DNA from: Arthrobacter sp. AZCC_0090
Lineage (GTDB): Bacteria > Actinomycetota > Actinomycetes > Actinomycetales > Micrococcaceae
Assembly (NCBI RefSeq): GCF_014207375.1
Contig: NZ_JACHEE010000011.1
Coordinates: 124,001 to 188,000, forward strand
Length of the DNA stretch: 64,000 bases
Reading direction: 5' to 3'
Of this stretch, positions 1 to 9,153 are shown one piece after another (the first letter of the stretch is position 1; each line of letters begins with the position of its first letter). The notes below the pieces were generated by a model, which made no database searches, was not told the origin of the DNA, and saw only the letters and a list, made by a program, of their open reading frames with translations. The translations under genes were made by a program, and so were the position numbers.

Positions 1-1
1 G

Positions 2-808
2 TACGAATTGAACGGGTACGACGACGACATCGAGACTCCAAAATACAGGCAAGTGCCAGTCCCGGTGATCAAGATGAACTCGATCAGCGGCTACACGGTG
101 GTCACGGGGCAGGCCGTTAGTCGCTTCGAGCTACCGGTCAAGTCTCAGGAGGGCATACCCGACTATCTCCCCCTCCGCGAGCCGATAGAGGCGCTGGAAG
201 TCCACGCGACCTCCCAGTCACTCACGTTCATGCATAATAGCCTCTCTTATGCGCAGATGCTCTGGAATGAGCAGCTTGAAGATTTCCAGCAGGTCACGAG
301 CCTCTACTTTCAGATGCCTGGTTCCGCGATCACGGGTGTGCTGGGGAAGATTCGGACGAAGCTTATTGACATGGTTGCGGACCTCACCGCTGGCACCCCA
401 CTGGCCGACCTACCCAAGAAGGAACAGGTCGACGCGGCCGTGGTCCACCATATTGGTTCGCAGTACAACACAACGATCCACACCGCAAATGGACCCACTG
501 CGATTGGCACCAAGGCCGAGGCGAAAGCCGAGGGTCTCAGCATCGAAGATGCGCTCCGTCTGCTGGGTGCCGTGCGCGGTGAGGCATCCGAGATGGGTAA
601 AGAACCCGATCATGCAGAATTGCTAACCGCGATCGAGGAACTCAATGCTGAGGCAAAGAAGTCCACACCTGAAACAGGTGCCGTGATGAAGAAGGCTGGA
701 CGGTTACGCGTGGTGGCGAACGGCATAGGCGTGCCCGCGCTCAGTGCCGCGGTCAGCGCCGCGGTTGAAGCGTTCACATCGCTGGCGTTGAGCGGCGCTT
801 TCGGGTAG
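2..808 (+). CDS. AbiTii domain protein, 5'-truncated by window edge
   Basis: The reading frame is open to the first bases of the window, so the true start lies upstream. The first visible residues contain LNGY followed about ten residues later by TPKYR, which fits the ELNGY...PeYR signature of the AbiTii domain found in phage-abortive-infection and defence-island proteins. Next comes a region of about 200 residues with an acidic helical stretch, then an Ala/Gly-rich tail (GIGVPALSAAVSAAVEAF) that could be a short amphipathic or membrane-interacting helix. It lies just upstream of a type I restriction-modification operon, a usual neighbourhood for this family. How AbiTii proteins act is not established. 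I am fairly sure of the family and have no evidence for activity. Confidence 0.7.
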   Translation, partial: YELNGYDDDIETPKYRQVPVPVIKMNSISGYTVVTGQAVSRFELPVKSQEGIPDYLPLREPIEALEVHATSQSLTFMHNSLSYAQMLWNEQLEDFQQVTSLYFQMPGSAITGVLGKIRTKLIDMVADLTAGTPLADLPKKEQVDAAVVHHIGSQYNTTIHTANGPTAIGTKAEAKAEGLSIEDALRLLGAVRGEASEMGKEPDHAELLTAIEELNAEAKKSTPETGAVMKKAGRLRVVANGIGVPALSAAVSAAVEAFTSLALSGAFG

Positions 809-1126
809 CGGCTTATCATCGGGCGGTCAGCGCAGACGAGCTTCCAGGGGTCGCAGACTGATCGTCAGATGGCGCAATTACTCCTCGTCGTCCCAGATTG
901 GCAATCGCCATCGAACTCCGGCTCCTCATCCATGATCAGCGGTGTGAACCCGCCCAGAGCCACTGGCGACAGGCAGGTGGTGCAGCCATGGCGCGTCACT
1001 CGTGTCGCCGAGACAAGGTGCGTCTCCGGGCAAATCCGGTCTAAACCCAGTCAGATCGTGCTTTCTCCAGTAAGATCGGGACAGACAGCGACCAGGCGGC
1101 CCCTGCATGTCCCGAGGAGCGTAGTT
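809..1126. other. 318-bp intergenic region upstream of the restriction operon
   Basis: I find no convincing gene in this gap. An open frame runs from 869 into the next gene, but its first 85 codons have unstructured composition and no ribosome binding site, so I treat it as a read-through extension. The region probably carries the promoter for the HTH-hsd operon. I could not assign a clear -10/-35 pair. Confidence 0.4.
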
Positions 1127-1333
1127 GTGAGTGAACCGTGGCTTGCTGCCGACACGATCGCAGCCCACCTCGGCGTGACCAAGGAGACCATCTATACCTG
1201 GATCGCCGAACGTTCCATGCCAGCCCACAAGGTCGGCAGGCTCTGGAAGTTCCAGACGAGCGAGGTCGACGCCTGGGTCCGCGGCGGAGGGGCTGCGATC
1301 TCGGACGAGTCCGAAGGCAGCGAAAGACCCTGA
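1127..1333 (+). CDS. Excisionase-family helix-turn-helix DNA-binding protein
   Basis: This 68-residue protein is a single winged helix of the excisionase/MerR-like (HTH_17) type. LAADTIAAHLGVTKETIYTW is the helix-turn-helix, and the following KVGRLWKF stretch is the usual wing before the VDAWV terminal helix. I chose the GTG at 1127 because GAGGAG lies 7 nt upstream, whereas the longer frame starting at 869 adds a non-conserved N-terminus. The gene precedes hsdM by 70 bp in the same direction. Small HTH proteins of this kind often lead type I restriction operons and probably control their expression. A role as a recombination directionality factor for an integrated element is also possible, given the attachment-site signs downstream. 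Confidence 0.75.
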   Translation: MSEPWLAADTIAAHLGVTKETIYTWIAERSMPAHKVGRLWKFQTSEVDAWVRGGGAAISDESEGSERP

Positions 1334-1403
1334 GCAGTGTTGGTGAGGCCGGGACAATTGCCCTCGCACGGGATGCCGTATTTGAACGTAGAAAGAGTGA
1401 GCT

Positions 1404-3855
1404 GTGGCGCTGAAGAAATCTGATCTGTACTCCTCATTGTGGAGCAGTGCTGACGAGCTGCGCGGGTCGATGGACGCCAGCCAGTACAAGGACTACGTCC
1501 TCACGCTGTTGTTCGTGAAGTATGTCTCCGACAAGGCGAAGGCAGACAAGTCGGCGCTCATCTACGTCCCCGACGACGGCTCTTTCGACTACCTGATCTC
1601 GCTCAAAGGGAAGCCCGACGTAGGCGAGAAGGTCAACATCGCGATCAGGCGTCTCGCCGAAGAGAACGACCTGCTGGGCGTCATCAACAACGCAAACTTC
1701 GACGACCCCGCCAAGCTGGGCTCCGGCAAGGAGCTGCAGGACAAGGTCTCGAACCTGATCGGCATCTTCCAGGACATTGACTTCACCGGCTCCAGAGCTG
1801 AAGGGGACGACCTCCTGGGCGACGCCTACGAGTACCTTATGCGGCACTTCGCCACCCAGTCCGGCAAGAGCAAGGGCCAGTTCTACACCCCCGGCGGAGG
1901 TCTCACGGGTGATGGCGCAGCTGCTCCAGATCCCCGCAAACACCCCGAAGTCCACCACGGTGTACGACCCGACCTGTGGCTCGGGCTCCTTGCTGATCAA
2001 GGTCGCCGACGCCGCACCGAACGGGCTGACGATCTACGGCCAGGAGAACGACAACGCCACCTGGGCGCTCGCGCGGATGAATATGATCCTCCACGGCAAC
2101 GAGACCCACGACCTGCGCCAGGGCAACACGCTGGCCAACCCGAAGTTCACCCACAACGGCAACCTCCAGACATTCGACTACCTCGTGGCCAACCCGCCGT
2201 TCTCGGTCAAGACCTGGAGCAACGGCTTCGACTTCTCCTTCGGCCGTTTCGACGGCTTCGACACCCCGCCCGACAAGAACGGCGATTACGCATTTCTCAT
2301 GCACATGGTCAAGTCGTTGCGGCCGCGAGGCAAGGGGGTCGTTGTCCTCCCGCACGGTGTGCTGTTCCGTGGCAACTCCGAGGCGAGGATCCGCACCGAG
2401 CTGATCAAACGCGGCTACATCAAGGCGATCATCGGTCTGCCGGGGAACCTCTTCTACGGCACCGGCATCCCCGCCTGCCTGATCGTGCTCGATAAGGAAG
2501 ACGCCCAGGCGCGCACCGGCATCTTCATGATCGACGCGAGTAAGGGCTTCGCCAAAGACGGACCGAAGAACCGGCTGCGCCCGCGCGACATGCACAAGAT
2601 CGTCGACGCCTTCACCAGCGGCAAGGAGATCGCGCGCTACTCCCGCATGGTGCCTATCAACGAGATCGCGGATCCGAGGAACGACTACAACCTCAACATC
2701 CCGCGCTACATCGACTCTTCCGAGCCGGAGGACATCCAGGACCTCCACGCCCACATGCTCGGCGGCATCCCAAACCGCGACCTCGACGCACTCCAGCCCT
2801 ACTGGGACGCGTTCCCGAGCCTCCGCAGCGAACTCTTCGCGTCACTGCGTGACGGCTACTCGGAGTTGAAGGTCGAGCCGAGCGAGATTCGGTCGACCGT
2901 CGCCGGCTCCGATGAGTACGAAGCTTTCGACCGCGACACTGCGAACACTGTGCAGCAATGGTGGGCGAGCAAGCGCGGACTGCTCGAGAAGATCGAACCG
3001 AACACCAAGCCAAACGAGCTCATCCACGACATCTCCGAGGCACTCTTGGAGGCGTTCCGTGCCCGACCTCTGATCGACGAGTACGGCGTCTACGAGCAGC
3101 TCATGAGCTACTGGAACGACGTCATGCACGATGACGTCTTCCTGATCGCGAGTGAAGGCTGGACATCGGCGGTGCAGCCGCGCGTTGCACGCATGTGGAA
3201 GGACAAGAACAACAAGCCCAAGTACGAAGACGCCCACATCGTCTTCGGCACTGGTGCCAAGGCGCAACGCTGGGTCATGGACCTCCTGCCGCCCGAGCAT
3301 GTGATCGCCCGCTACTTCACGGCCGAGCAGGCCGAACTGGACCGACTCACCGAGGCACGCGACGCAGCCACCCTCGCGGTTGCTGAAGACATCGAAGAGA
3401 ACGCCCTCGAAGGCGGGCTGCTGTTCGACGCCGCAGACGACGAAGGCAAGCTCACCAATGCTGCCGCGAAGGCCGCGCTGAAGGAACTCAAGGCCACCAA
3501 GGGCGACCCTGACGAGATCTCAGCACTGACTAAGGTCATTGCGTTGTACGCCACGGAGACCAAGGCGAAGACAAGCGTCAAGGACGCAACGATCGCGCTC
3601 AACGAGAAGACTCTCGCAAAGTACAAGTCACTGACCGAGGCCGAGGTACAGCGTCTCGTGATCGTCGATAAGTGGGGTGCCACGCTCCAGCGACAGATCA
3701 ATGGCGAGGTCACGGCACTTGGGCAGATCCTGGTCACCCGGCTCGGAGTGCTTGGTTATCGATACAAATCGACGGTGGCTGAGCTTGACACACAGGTAGC
3801 GGAGCTCGCTACGAAGTTGGCTGGCCACCTGGCGACTATGGCGGTAACTGCGTGA
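1404..3855 (+). pseudogene. hsdM: Type I restriction-modification DNA methyltransferase subunit, frameshifted
   Basis: HsdM is the N6-adenine methyltransferase subunit of a type I restriction-modification complex. The N-terminal HsdM helical domain is encoded from a GTG at 1404 up to QFYTP (residues 159-163). The rest, EVSRVMAQLL onward, lies in the next frame. This includes SAM motif I (DPTCGSGSLL, from 1966) and catalytic motif IV NPPF (2191-2202). The frames meet in a run of five C at 1888-1892, and removing one C restores the expected TPAEVSRVM junction. The repaired product would be about 816 residues, longer than the usual 500, with a charged helical C-terminal extension that suits contact with HsdS or HsdR. 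As written, translation from 1404 stops near 2495 after about 330 bp of wrong frame. This could be a true knockout, slippage-based switching or a sequencing error; hsdS and hsdR look intact. Confidence 0.88.
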
Positions 3856-5045
3856 GGTCGATTGCAACGCCAAGAGGCTGGGCGGAGGCCTTTCTGGGTG
3901 ATGTCGCGCGCGTCTACTCGGGTGGGACACCGTCGCGCGCGGTATCGCGGTTCTGGAACGGTGAGATTCCATGGGTGACTACCGCAGAAATCGACTCCGT
4001 CTACATCACAGCCAGTCGTGAGACCATCACAGCGGAGGGGTTGAACGCATCGGCTGCGAAGGTTGCAGAGCCGGGCACCCTCCTCCTGGCGATGTACGGC
4101 CAAGGTAAGACGCGCGGCAAGGTCGCGATTTTGCGAATTCCGGCTTCGATGAATCAAGCCTGCGCAGCCATCGAGGCCGGTCGAGGTGTTGATGAGACAT
4201 ATCTCCTCCACTACCTGACTGCCAACTACAGCAACATTCGCGGCATGAGTAACGCTGGCAGTCAGGACAATCTGAGCGGCGACATCGTCAAGAGCATCGC
4301 TGTTGCCATCCCTCCTTGGGCGGAACAACGGGCGATTGCGCAGGCGCTCACGGATGTCGATGAACTGATCGGCGCTCTGGAGCGGTTGATCGCGAAGAAG
4401 CGTGATGTCAAGCAGGGCATGATGCAGGAACTCCTCACCGGCCGCACGCGCCTTCCCGGCATCAGCGGTGACTGGGCGGAAACGGTATTCGGTGATGTCG
4501 TGCGCCCTGCTGGCGTTCGCGTGCATCCGAAGTCAGTGTCGGGCCGCGTCGTGGAATTGGAGCACATGGAATCCGGTACTGGAGATTTGAGAGGCGACTC
4601 GGACGTCTCAGAGTCTGCGTCGTTGAAGACTCGATTTGAGTCTGGAGATGTTCTTTTCGGAAAACTTCGTCCCTACCTTCGCAAGTTCTGGCTAGCGGAC
4701 CGCGACGGATACTGCTCCACAGAGATCTGGGCCCTTCGGCCGATTTCAAATGAGATCATAGGGCCGTATCTGCGCTATGTGGTTGAGCGTGACGATTTCA
4801 TCGAGACTGCCAGTGCGGCCTATGGGACTCACATGCCTCGAGCCGATTGGAGCGTCGTATCGAAGTTCATGGTCAGACTCCCAACTCCTCATGAGCAGCA
4901 TGCTATTGCCGAGGTCTTGCAGAATGCCGACTCTGAGATCGAAGCATTGGAGCGTCGGCTTGAGTCTGCGCGTGCTGTGAAGGTTGGGATGATGCAGGAG
5001 CTGTTGACGGGGCGGACCCGCCTGCCGGTGAAGGAGGAAGCATGA
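3852..5045 (+). CDS. hsdS: Type I restriction-modification specificity subunit
   Basis: HsdS recognises the bipartite DNA target for the M2S methylase and the R2M2S restriction complex. The 397 residues show the classic two-domain plan: target recognition domain 1 (GWAEAFLGDVARVYSGGTPS start), a conserved helical spacer near residues 155-195 (EQRAIAQALTDVDELIGALE), domain 2, and a second helical spacer at the C-terminus. Both spacers end in the near-identical QELLTGRTRLP, a long internal repeat that reflects the protein's pseudo-twofold symmetry and is a natural recombination point for swapping specificity. The GTG start overlaps the hsdM stop by 4 nt (GTGA), which argues for translational coupling. 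The stop overlaps hsdR in the same way. The target sequence cannot be read from this. Confidence 0.95.
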   Translation: MRSIATPRGWAEAFLGDVARVYSGGTPSRAVSRFWNGEIPWVTTAEIDSVYITASRETITAEGLNASAAKVAEPGTLLLAMYGQGKTRGKVAILRIPASMNQACAAIEAGRGVDETYLLHYLTANYSNIRGMSNAGSQDNLSGDIVKSIAVAIPPWAEQRAIAQALTDVDELIGALERLIAKKRDVKQGMMQELLTGRTRLPGISGDWAETVFGDVVRPAGVRVHPKSVSGRVVELEHMESGTGDLRGDSDVSESASLKTRFESGDVLFGKLRPYLRKFWLADRDGYCSTEIWALRPISNEIIGPYLRYVVERDDFIETASAAYGTHMPRADWSVVSKFMVRLPTPHEQHAIAEVLQNADSEIEALERRLESARAVKVGMMQELLTGRTRLPVKEEA

Positions 5046-8000
5046 GCACGGTCGGGCAGAAGGAACGCGAGACCCAGGAGCGGGTGGTCAAGCTCTTCCA
5101 AGACAAGCTGGACTACATCTACGGCGGGAACCTGAAGGATCAGGACAACCGCAACGTCAATGAAGCCAAGCTCCGCGCTTACCTGCTCGGTCGTGGGTAC
5201 GACGATGCTCTGGTCTCTCGAGCGGTACATCAGCTCCTGACTTCTGCAGCTTTCGGCGGAGGCTCTTCGTTGTACGACCAGAACCGCAAAGTCTATGAGC
5301 TGCTCCGATACGGCGCGAAGGTCAAGACCGACGTCGACCAGACCACCCAGTCAGTCCACCTGATCGACTGGGCCAACCCGGCGAAGAACAACTTCGTCGT
5401 GGCCGAAGAAGTCACGGTCAAGGGCCAGCACACGAAGCGCCCCGACCTCGTCCTCTATGTGAACGGGATCGCACTCGGTGTGGTGGAGTTGAAGCGCTCA
5501 ACGGTGAGCGTCGCCAGCGGCATCCGCCAGAACATCGGCAACCAGCGCCATGACTTTGTTCGCCCATTCTTCACGACCGTCCAACTGCTGTTCGCGGGCA
5601 ACGATGTCGAAGGGCTGCACTACGGCGTGATCGAGACCCCGGAGAAGTACTGGTTGCGATGGAAGGAGGAGGGCGAGAACGCTGACCTCGACCTTGCGAT
5701 CACCCAGATGTGCTCCAAGGAGCGCTTCCTGGAGACCATCCACGACTTCATCGTCTATGACGCGGGTGTGAAGAAGTCCCCGCGCCACAACCAGTACTTC
5801 GGCGTCAAGGCCTCTCAGGCCCGGGTCGCGAAGCGCGAGGGCGGCATCATCTGGCACACCCAGGGGTCGGGCAAGAGCCTCACGATGGTGTGGCTGGCCA
5901 AGTGGATCCTGGAGACCCAGCATGATGCCCGCGTCCTCGTGATCACCGACCGCACTGAGCTGGACGAGCAGATCGAGGGCGGCTTCTCCGGGGTCGGGGA
6001 GAAGATCATCCGCACCCAGTCGGGCGCGGACATGCTCGCGATGCTCAACACCTCGAACCCGCGGCTCATGTGCTCCTTGGTGCACAAGTTCCGCGGCACC
6101 GACGATGAGGCCCGCGACAAGGACGCCGAGGACTTCGCAAAGGAACTCAAGACGAAGATCCCGGACGGGTTCAAGGCCAAGGGCAACATCTTCGTGTTCG
6201 TCGACGAGGCCCACCGCACCCAGAGCGGCAAGATGCACCGCATCATGAAAGACCTTCTTCCAGGAGCGATGTTCATCGGCTTCACCGGCACGCCGTTGCT
6301 GAAGAGCGACAAGAAGACCAGCATCGAGACCTTCGGTTCGTTCATCCACACCTACAAGTACGACGAGGCCGTCCGCGACGGCGTCGTGCTCGACCTGAAG
6401 TACGAGGCCCGCAAGGTCGAGCAGGAGCTCCAGGGATCCGCGGCGGTCGACAAGTGGTTCGATGCCAAGACCCGGAACCTCACCGACCTTTCGAAGGCTC
6501 GGCTGAAGAAAAAGTGGGGCACGATGCAGAAGGTCTTCTCCTCTGCACCCCGTTCGGCGCAGATCGTCCAAGACATCCTCATGGACATGGAGACCCAGCC
6601 GCGGTTGCTCAGCGGGCGGGGCAACGCCATGTTGGTGAGCGATTCTGTCTACCAAGCTTGCACGTTCTACGAGGCCTTCGTGAAAAGCGGCTTCAAGGGC
6701 AAGGTCGCGATCGTCACCAGCTACAAGCCCAACTCGACCGCGATCTCAAAGGAAGACGCTGGCGAGGGCGACACGGAAGAGCTCCGCAAGTACGAGATCT
6801 ACCGGCAGATGCTTGCCGACCACTTCGGCGAGCACCCCGACAAGGCCATGGGCCGGGTCGAAGAGTTCGAGACAGATGCCAAGAAGAAGTTCGTCAACGA
6901 GCCCGGCCAGATGCGCCTGCTCATCGTGGTCGACAAACTCCTGACCGGTTTCGACGCGCCGAGTGCGACGTACCTGTACATCGACAAGAGAATGCGCGAC
7001 CACGGCCTCTTCCAAGCGATCTGCCGCGTCAACCGTCTCGACGGCGACGACAAGACCTACGGGTACATCGTCGACTACCGTGACCTGTTCAAGTCGCTCG
7101 ACAAGACGGTCACCGACTACACCTCCGAAGCTTTCGGCGAGTACGAGACCGATGACGTCGACGGACTGATCAGCGACCGCAACGAGCAGGACCGCAAGGA
7201 TCTCGAGGATGCTCTCGACGCGGTCCGTGCTCTATGCGAGCCGGTCGCCCCGCCCAAGGGAACGCTCGAATACCAGCACTACTTCGTTGCGTCCACGCCC
7301 GGCGATGCCGACCAGATCAAGGACAACGAACCCAAACGCGTACTGCTCTACAAGTCCGTTGCCACCCTCGTACGCGCCTTCGGAGCTGTCGCCAGTGACA
7401 CGGAAGCCGCCGGCTACACGGCGGCTGAGATCGCGTCGATCAAGGACGAGCTCGCCCACTATGCCGCCGTCAAGAGCGAGGTCGAGGCCGGAGCCGGCGA
7501 GAACATCGACATGAAGCAGTACGAGGCCGGGATGCGCCAACTGCTCGACACCTACATCAACGCCAAACCCGTCGAACAGGTCGCCGACCTGGAGAAGACC
7601 CTGGTCCAGCTGATCGTCGAGCGCGGGCCGGATGCGATCGACACGCTGCCACCTAGAATTAAGGGCAGCGGCGCAGCCACAGCGGAGACGATCATCAACA
7701 ATGTCCGCAAGACCATCGTCGACGAGCACGCGATGAACCCGCGCTACTACGACCACATGTCCGAACTCCTCGACGCACTCATCGAGAAGCAGAAGGAAGA
7801 TGCCGAGGACTACGCGGACTACCTCCGTAAACTCATCGAGCTGACGAAGAAGGTCGGAACCCGAGAGGCAGCAGACGGCAAGACCTACCCAGGATGGGCG
7901 AACACACCTGCACGTCGGGCGATCGTGGACTTCGTGTGGCATCCCGTAGATCTGGTCGTCGACCACGAAGCACTGCATCACCGAATCCAATCGAGCAAGG

Positions 8001-8143
8001 AACACGGATGGGCCGACGCCGGTGCCGGCAGGATGAAGGAACGCGCGCTCGCCCGTGAGCTGCGCAAGGAACTCCCAAGCGTCGAGGAGGACTCACTGGC
8101 GGAGTTCATCGAACTGTTGAAGAACAACGATGAGTACCGTTAA
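5042..8143 (+). CDS. hsdR: Type I restriction endonuclease, motor subunit
   Basis: HsdR is the ATP-dependent translocase and nuclease of the complex. The 1033-residue protein has an N-terminal PD-(D/E)XK nuclease domain (RPDLVLYVNG, then VVELKRS near residues 146-152). It is followed by a superfamily 2 helicase motor with Walker A TQGSGKS (about 273-279), a DEAH box in VDEAHRTQSGK (about 388), motif III FTGTP and the RecA-2 domain containing LLTGFDAP and a CRVNR arginine motif. The helical C-terminal part would dock on HsdM. The ATG overlaps the hsdS stop (ATGA). The frame is intact along its length, so the loss in hsdM is not accompanied by visible decay here. HsdR needs a working methylase-specificity core to cut DNA. 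Confidence 0.96.
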   Translation: MSTVGQKERETQERVVKLFQDKLDYIYGGNLKDQDNRNVNEAKLRAYLLGRGYDDALVSRAVHQLLTSAAFGGGSSLYDQNRKVYELLRYGAKVKTDVDQTTQSVHLIDWANPAKNNFVVAEEVTVKGQHTKRPDLVLYVNGIALGVVELKRSTVSVASGIRQNIGNQRHDFVRPFFTTVQLLFAGNDVEGLHYGVIETPEKYWLRWKEEGENADLDLAITQMCSKERFLETIHDFIVYDAGVKKSPRHNQYFGVKASQARVAKREGGIIWHTQGSGKSLTMVWLAKWILETQHDARVLVITDRTELDEQIEGGFSGVGEKIIRTQSGADMLAMLNTSNPRLMCSLVHKFRGTDDEARDKDAEDFAKELKTKIPDGFKAKGNIFVFVDEAHRTQSGKMHRIMKDLLPGAMFIGFTGTPLLKSDKKTSIETFGSFIHTYKYDEAVRDGVVLDLKYEARKVEQELQGSAAVDKWFDAKTRNLTDLSKARLKKKWGTMQKVFSSAPRSAQIVQDILMDMETQPRLLSGRGNAMLVSDSVYQACTFYEAFVKSGFKGKVAIVTSYKPNSTAISKEDAGEGDTEELRKYEIYRQMLADHFGEHPDKAMGRVEEFETDAKKKFVNEPGQMRLLIVVDKLLTGFDAPSATYLYIDKRMRDHGLFQAICRVNRLDGDDKTYGYIVDYRDLFKSLDKTVTDYTSEAFGEYETDDVDGLISDRNEQDRKDLEDALDAVRALCEPVAPPKGTLEYQHYFVASTPGDADQIKDNEPKRVLLYKSVATLVRAFGAVASDTEAAGYTAAEIASIKDELAHYAAVKSEVEAGAGENIDMKQYEAGMRQLLDTYINAKPVEQVADLEKTLVQLIVERGPDAIDTLPPRIKGSGAATAETIINNVRKTIVDEHAMNPRYYDHMSELLDALIEKQKEDAEDYADYLRKLIELTKKVGTREAADGKTYPGWANTPARRAIVDFVWHPVDLVVDHEALHHRIQSSKEHGWADAGAGRMKERALARELRKELPSVEEDSLAEFIELLKNNDEYR

Positions 8144-8867
8144 CAGCTACCTCACTGTCGCGGGCCTTGGCGTCGACGTCGTCTACAAAGACATCAAGAA
8201 CCTGCACATCTCGGTCTACCCGCCGGTGGGCCGGGTGCGGGTCGCTGCACCGCAACGGACGACTGAAGACGCGATCCGGCTCGCGGTCGTGCAGCGACTC
8301 TCGTGGATCAAGTGTCAGCGGGAGCAGCTCCAGAACGCGGACAGGCAAACCGAGCGCAGGATGGTCTCGGGCGAGACCCACTATGTGTGGGGGCAGCGGT
8401 ATCTCCTTGACGTCTCCCGGTCGAGCGGTGCGTACGGTGTCGAAACCAAGGGGAACACGCTCTGGTTGATCACTCCACCCGAAACCGACGCCACCGGGCG
8501 GTTCGGGGCACTGGATCGTTGGTACCGGCGTGAGCTCAAGGCCGCCGTGCCCGCGCTGCTGGAGAAATGGCAGCCGATCCTCGGGGTCGAGGCTGACAGG
8601 TTCGTCGTGCGCCGAATGAAGACCAAGTGGGGCACTTGCGTCACCGCGTCGCGGACGATCTGGCTCAACCCCGAGCTGGCGAAGAAGGCTCCGCGGTGTC
8701 TGGAGTACATCGTCGTCCACGAGTTGATGCACCTGCTTGAGCGTGGGCACGGCGAGAAGTTCGTGGCTCTGATGGACCGATTCCTGCCGGACTGGCGAGC
8801 ACGTCGAGACGAGCTGAACGAGGCACCGCTGGGGTATCAGGAGTGGGGCGAAGACGAGCGGGCGTGA
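8130..8867 (+). CDS. YgjP-like metallopeptidase domain protein (DUF45)
   Basis: This 245-residue protein belongs to the YgjP/DUF45 family of zinc metallopeptidase-like proteins, related to SprT and WLM peptidases. The C-terminal half carries the zinc site: HELMH at residues 197-201 supplies two histidines and the catalytic Glu, and His207 in the following GHG supplies the third ligand. Upstream are the family motifs WIKCQREQLQ and KTKWGTC. The start lies 14 nt inside hsdR, so the gene belongs to the restriction operon. YgjP-type genes are frequent passengers at the 3' end of type I restriction operons. Their job there is unknown; turnover of the restriction subunits is one untested idea. The family call is secure and the substrate is not known. 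Confidence 0.9.
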   Translation: MSTVNSYLTVAGLGVDVVYKDIKNLHISVYPPVGRVRVAAPQRTTEDAIRLAVVQRLSWIKCQREQLQNADRQTERRMVSGETHYVWGQRYLLDVSRSSGAYGVETKGNTLWLITPPETDATGRFGALDRWYRRELKAAVPALLEKWQPILGVEADRFVVRRMKTKWGTCVTASRTIWLNPELAKKAPRCLEYIVVHELMHLLERGHGEKFVALMDRFLPDWRARRDELNEAPLGYQEWGEDERA

Positions 8868-8892
8868 TGAAGCGCTGCGATGGCGTCGCCGG

Positions 8893-9006
8893 ATGCGAAT
8901 CATGCTGCACGAGGACGACATCAGGGCCCTCGTGGAATGGTTACAGACTCGGAACCAAAAGAAGGACGAATGGTGGATGGAATCAGAGCCCGACCCTTTC
9001 AGGTAG
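8893..9006 (+). CDS. Possible 37-residue acidic small protein
   Basis: A short frame opens with ATG at 8893, 26 bp after the metallopeptidase gene. It encodes a compact, protein-like sequence starting MRIMLHEDDIRALVEWLQ and ending ESEPDPFR, rich in Asp, Glu and Trp and predicted helical. No strong ribosome binding site is visible, and the frame is also open for a few codons upstream, so the start is uncertain. The composition differs from the Arg/Ala/Pro-rich shadow frames around it. I do not recognise it. Confidence 0.35.
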   Translation: MRIMLHEDDIRALVEWLQTRNQKKDEWWMESEPDPFR

Positions 9007-9040
9007 CGGCTAGCCCGCAGGAAGTCCGCAAGAGGGCCGT

Positions 9041-9068
9041 GGGCACTTTTTGGGCACATTTTGGGCAC
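9041..9068 (+). repeat. Three GGGCAC direct repeats with 11-bp spacing
   Basis: GGGCAC occurs at 9041, 9052 and 9063, each 11 bp apart (about one helical turn), within T-rich sequence. An inverted copy (GCCCAC) lies at 9131-9136. This helically phased arrangement, about 85-110 bp before a tRNA-3'-end copy, resembles arm-type integrase binding sites beside attachment cores. This is inference; no integrase gene is in the window. Confidence 0.4.
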
Positions 9069-9153
9069 ATCCGATGTAAAAAAGGGTGATTTGAGGTAAC
9101 CAAAATCCTTGAATTCTAGGGATTTTTCATGCCCACGTTGGGGCTGAAAAGGT

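Noticed and set aside
869..1126. N-terminal 86-codon extension of the excisionase-like protein
   Set aside because: Conserved sequence begins only at SEPWLAADTI, and GAGGAG is placed for the GTG at 1127.
1404..2495. Programmed +1/-1 ribosomal frameshifting as the way hsdM is expressed
   Set aside because: The C5 site lacks a recognisable slippery heptamer plus stimulator and type I methylases are not known to use recoding; an extra base is simpler.
5498..6655. Long minus-strand frame (385 codons) inside hsdR
   Set aside because: It is antisense to conserved helicase and nuclease motifs and its translation is Val/Leu/Asp/Arg-rich shadow text, typical of the third-position GC bias of this genome.
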